Source: Deltaproteobacteria bacterium (GTDB taxonomy: Bacteria > Desulfobacterota > Binatia > UBA9968 > JAJDTQ01). Taken from it: a stretch of DNA of 64,000 bases. The notes beneath the pieces are model-generated. The model saw nothing but the letters and a program-made list of their open reading frames with translations. It was not told where the DNA came from and searched no databases. Positions within the stretch are counted from its first letter, which is position 1, and the number at the start of each line of letters is the position of its first letter. The stretch is from NCBI GenBank assembly GCA_028818755.1, contig JAPPNF010000156.1:100453-164452 (forward strand). Reading direction: 5' to 3'. Of this stretch, positions 61,406-64,000 are shown one piece after another. A program made the translations under genes and the position numbers.

Positions 61406-62980
61406 CTACCGGCCGGTGCGGGCCAGCGAGTGGACCCAGCCGTGCATGCGGGACTTCGCGTTGGCGATGTCCTTGTCGCTGAAGAAGTTCTTGAGGTCCA
61501 CCTTCTCCACCGCGTAGACCGGGCGCAGGAAGTCGCTCTCGTAGCCGAACGGCACGGTGGCGTCGATGCCCATGCCGCCCTCGAACACGGTGTTGGAGGC
61601 GGTCCATTGCCGGTCGCCGGCGGTCATGCGCTCGGCCGGCATGAAGGTCTGGCCGCGCCCGCCCGGAATCGGGTTCAGGATGTCGGTCTTGGGGTTCACC
61701 CGGGTAGTCAGGCACCACATGATGTCGTCCATGTCGTAGATGTCGGTGTCCTCGCTGGCGGCCACCACCAGGCGCGACCCCTGGGAGGTGGACAGTATCG
61801 CCGACATGAAGTTCCGCTGCCAGCCTTCCTCGATGCGGTTGCGCTTCTTCACCTGGATGATGGCGCCGCCCCAGTCGGTCATGCAGTAGGGGATGTTGAC
61901 GTCCTGGATGATGCCGGGCTGCATGCGCTCGCACAGCAGGTACATGCACGCCTCGCGCACGGTGGTGTCGATGTTGTGGTCGTCCAGGGTGTGCACGCCC
62001 AGCGGGAAGATGATGGGCTTGCCCTCGCGCTTCCGCGTCGTCACCGCGGTGACGTGGAACGTGGGCGCCTTGTAGGCCTTGCCCATGTAGCCGGCCCACT
62101 CCGGATGGAAGTGGAAGCGGCCCTGGATGTCGGCCTTCTCGGACTCTTCGGTCTCGTAGCGGCGGTCCCGCGGGTTCACGTAACCCTCCAGCACCACCTC
62201 GCAGTCGGCCAGCGCCAGCGCGTCCACGGTCTTGGCCTTGACCACCCGCACCGGCGAGCCCTGCACCGCGCCGGCCACGCCCAGTTCGTCGCAGCCCTGG
62301 GGCAGCACCACGTAGTCGAAGCCGGCTCCCGCCAGCAGCGTGCAGGAAGGCGGGACCCCGAAGCACATGGTGATGGGAACGGGCTTGTCTTCCTTGTAGT
62401 ACTTGGACACCACCTGCCACATGTGCGATCCGGGCGAGATCTGGAAGGTGGCGACGTTGCCCCAGCGGAAGTTCATGCGGTTGTAGCCGAGATCGGTGCC
62501 GCCGTCGAAATGCTCGCCGGAGATGAGCCGGTTGCCCGAACCTACGGTCAGCTCCGGCTCGTACTCGGTGTGGCGGACGGGCAGCATGTACTCGTTGACG
62601 TCCTTGGGATCCTTGATGATCTCCTCGTGGACCGGCGCCTCCTCGGAGCTCACCTCCACGGGCGGAATCTGGTTCTTGATGGCATCGGCGAGCTTGCGGG
62701 TGCGGTCGGTGTGGCTCTCCCAGCCGAACATCTTGTTGATGACGCCCATGTCGCCGAACAGGTTGGTCACCGCCCGATGATGAGGCTTGTCCTTGACGTT
62801 GTTGAACAGGATCGGGCAGCCGCCGTCGAGGTTCTTCTGGATCGCGATGATCTCCAGGTCGGGATCGACCTCCTTGTCCGTCTCGATCAGGTCGCCTTCG
62901 GCCTTGAGCCACTCCAGCGCGTTGCGCAGATCATGGATTTGTTCAGCCGGGGCCCCCAGTTTCTTTGCTGCTTTGGCCAT
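61406..62980 (-). CDS. UbiD family decarboxylase
   Basis: LRNALEWLKAEGDLIETDKEVDPDLEIIAIQKNLDGGCPILFNNVKDKPHHRAVTNLFGD; FDGGTDLGYNRMNFRWGNVATFQISPGSHMW. Confidence 0.9.
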   Translation of the reverse strand: MAKAAKKLGAPAEQIHDLRNALEWLKAEGDLIETDKEVDPDLEIIAIQKNLDGGCPILFNNVKDKPHHRAVTNLFGDMGVINKMFGWESHTDRTRKLADAIKNQIPPVEVSSEEAPVHEEIIKDPKDVNEYMLPVRHTEYEPELTVGSGNRLISGEHFDGGTDLGYNRMNFRWGNVATFQISPGSHMWQVVSKYYKEDKPVPITMCFGVPPSCTLLAGAGFDYVVLPQGCDELGVAGAVQGSPVRVVKAKTVDALALADCEVVLEGYVNPRDRRYETEESEKADIQGRFHFHPEWAGYMGKAYKAPTFHVTAVTTRKREGKPIIFPLGVHTLDDHNIDTTVREACMYLLCERMQPGIIQDVNIPYCMTDWGGAIIQVKKRNRIEEGWQRNFMSAILSTSQGSRLVVAASEDTDIYDMDDIMWCLTTRVNPKTDILNPIPGGRGQTFMPAERMTAGDRQWTASNTVFEGGMGIDATVPFGYESDFLRPVYAVEKVDLKNFFSDKDIANAKSRMHGWVHSLARTGR

Positions 62981-63186
62981 TTCCTACTCCTCTTGTGTGA
63001 TTTTGCGTTCGATTCGCTCCGTGATGTTGACCGCCGGCCGTCATCGTGATTTTGCCGATAACGGAGAACTCTTCCTCAACGCTGCAAAGGAACTCGTCAG
63101 ACGGGGTCGTGCACTCACGAGCGGAGTCAGTCCACATTAGCCAATGGGAGGTGCGGTGTCAACCTTTCGGCGGGCCCTTTCGATCT

Positions 63187-64000
63187 TCACCCGGGTCCGG
63201 GCTGGAACCGCCGCTTCCAGGTGAGGCCGACCCGGATGCTGGCGTAGACCACCGCGAGACACACCAGTTCCAGGATCCACGCGTACTGATACGAGCCCGT
63301 CATGTCGTAGGCGAAACCGCCGAACCAGGTGCCGAGGGCCGCGCCGAGGCCGAAGGTGATCTCCAAAAGGCCCACGATCATGGCGATGTTCCGGCCCCAG
63401 AAAATGTCCGCGATGGTGGAGGCGTAGACCGGGTTGCTGGCGCTGTGGCCGAGCCCGTAGAGGAGGGCGAACGCCACCGACCACCAGCGCGGCGTCTCGG
63501 AGCCCAGGAACATGAGAAGACCGACGCCGGCCACGCCCATGAGGGTGGCCAGGCGCAAGGCGCGCTCGCGGCCGATGCGGTCCGAGGTGAAGCCCCAGAT
63601 GGCCGTGCCGGGAATCCGCGCCACCCCCACCAGGCCGAACGCCGAGGCCGCGGCGAGCTTGCCGAGGCCGCGGTGGATCAGGTGGGCGACAGCGTGGGTA
63701 TACACCAGCGAAATGCCGGCGCCGACGGCGAGGTGTCCCACGGCAATGCACCAGAACGGGACCGAGGACACGGTCCGCCCGAGCGTCCAGTCCGCATGGC
63801 CGGCGGGGCTTCCCGGGGAGGGCGTGACGGCCGCCGCGCCCCGCTCCGGCGCCTCGATGGAGTCGCCGTCCGGAAGCTGGCCGATGTCCTCGGGCCGGCG
63901 TCGCTGAAGCAGCCCGTTGAGCGGCACGTGCGTCACCAGGATGGTCGCGCCCAGCAGCATCATGGCGCCACGCCAGCCGTAGCCCGTGATGAGGATCTGC
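63187..64000 (-). CDS. MFS transporter, N-terminus beyond the window edge
   Basis: GFTSDRIGRERALRLATLMGVAGVGLLMFLG; GLGHSASNPVYASTIADIFWGRNIAMIVGLLEITFGLGAALGTWFGGFAYDMTGSY; frame stays open upstream. Confidence 0.85.
   Translation of the reverse strand, partial: QILITGYGWRGAMMLLGATILVTHVPLNGLLQRRRPEDIGQLPDGDSIEAPERGAAAVTPSPGSPAGHADWTLGRTVSSVPFWCIAVGHLAVGAGISLVYTHAVAHLIHRGLGKLAAASAFGLVGVARIPGTAIWGFTSDRIGRERALRLATLMGVAGVGLLMFLGSETPRWWSVAFALLYGLGHSASNPVYASTIADIFWGRNIAMIVGLLEITFGLGAALGTWFGGFAYDMTGSYQYAWILELVCLAVVYASIRVGLTWKRRFQPGPG

Noticed and set aside
61188-62912. N-terminal extension of ORF 58971..62912 suggesting a 1313-aa fusion with the phosphohexomutase
   Set aside because: This part is an out-of-frame reading of the UbiD gene and intergenic repeat; the mutase starts at 61187.

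Overview
This is a 64 kb window from a GC-rich bacterial chromosome or contig. I found no rRNA, tRNA or CRISPR array. The lineage is uncertain; gene content (many CoA-transferases, UbiDs, LLM oxidoreductases, TRAP/TAXI) suggests an uncultured environmental bacterium. About 45 credible CDSs are present. Housekeeping anchors are ileS-lspA (23.6-27.0 kb), cobalamin-dependent metH (40.9-44.5 kb) and a phosphohexomutase. Catabolic and transport genes include a sulfatase, two UbiD-family decarboxylases, two CaiB-type CoA-transferases, a TAXI-TRAP pair and a GS / gamma-glutamyl hydrolase / SDR cluster. Accessory segments are: (i) a minus-strand block at 15.9-20.8 kb with tandem GOLPH3-like (GPP34) paralogues around a STAS protein, plus a small-ORF / frameshifted HlyD / TauD-like oxygenase unit; (ii) a 30.8-34.3 kb patch with a ParDE-like module, a JAMM protein and a 165-bp MITE-like hairpin; (iii) a decayed mobile or defence island at 44.5-53 kb with BrnT plus HTH, a truncated RelE-like toxin, a broken MobF-type relaxase, a RES-like fragment and an S8 protease. 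Three intergenic palindromic repeat families recur. The best candidate for an undescribed system is the small-ORF / HlyD / Fe(II)-2OG oxygenase unit; the GPP34-STAS-GPP34 operon is second. All functional calls come from reading motifs by eye; no searches were run.
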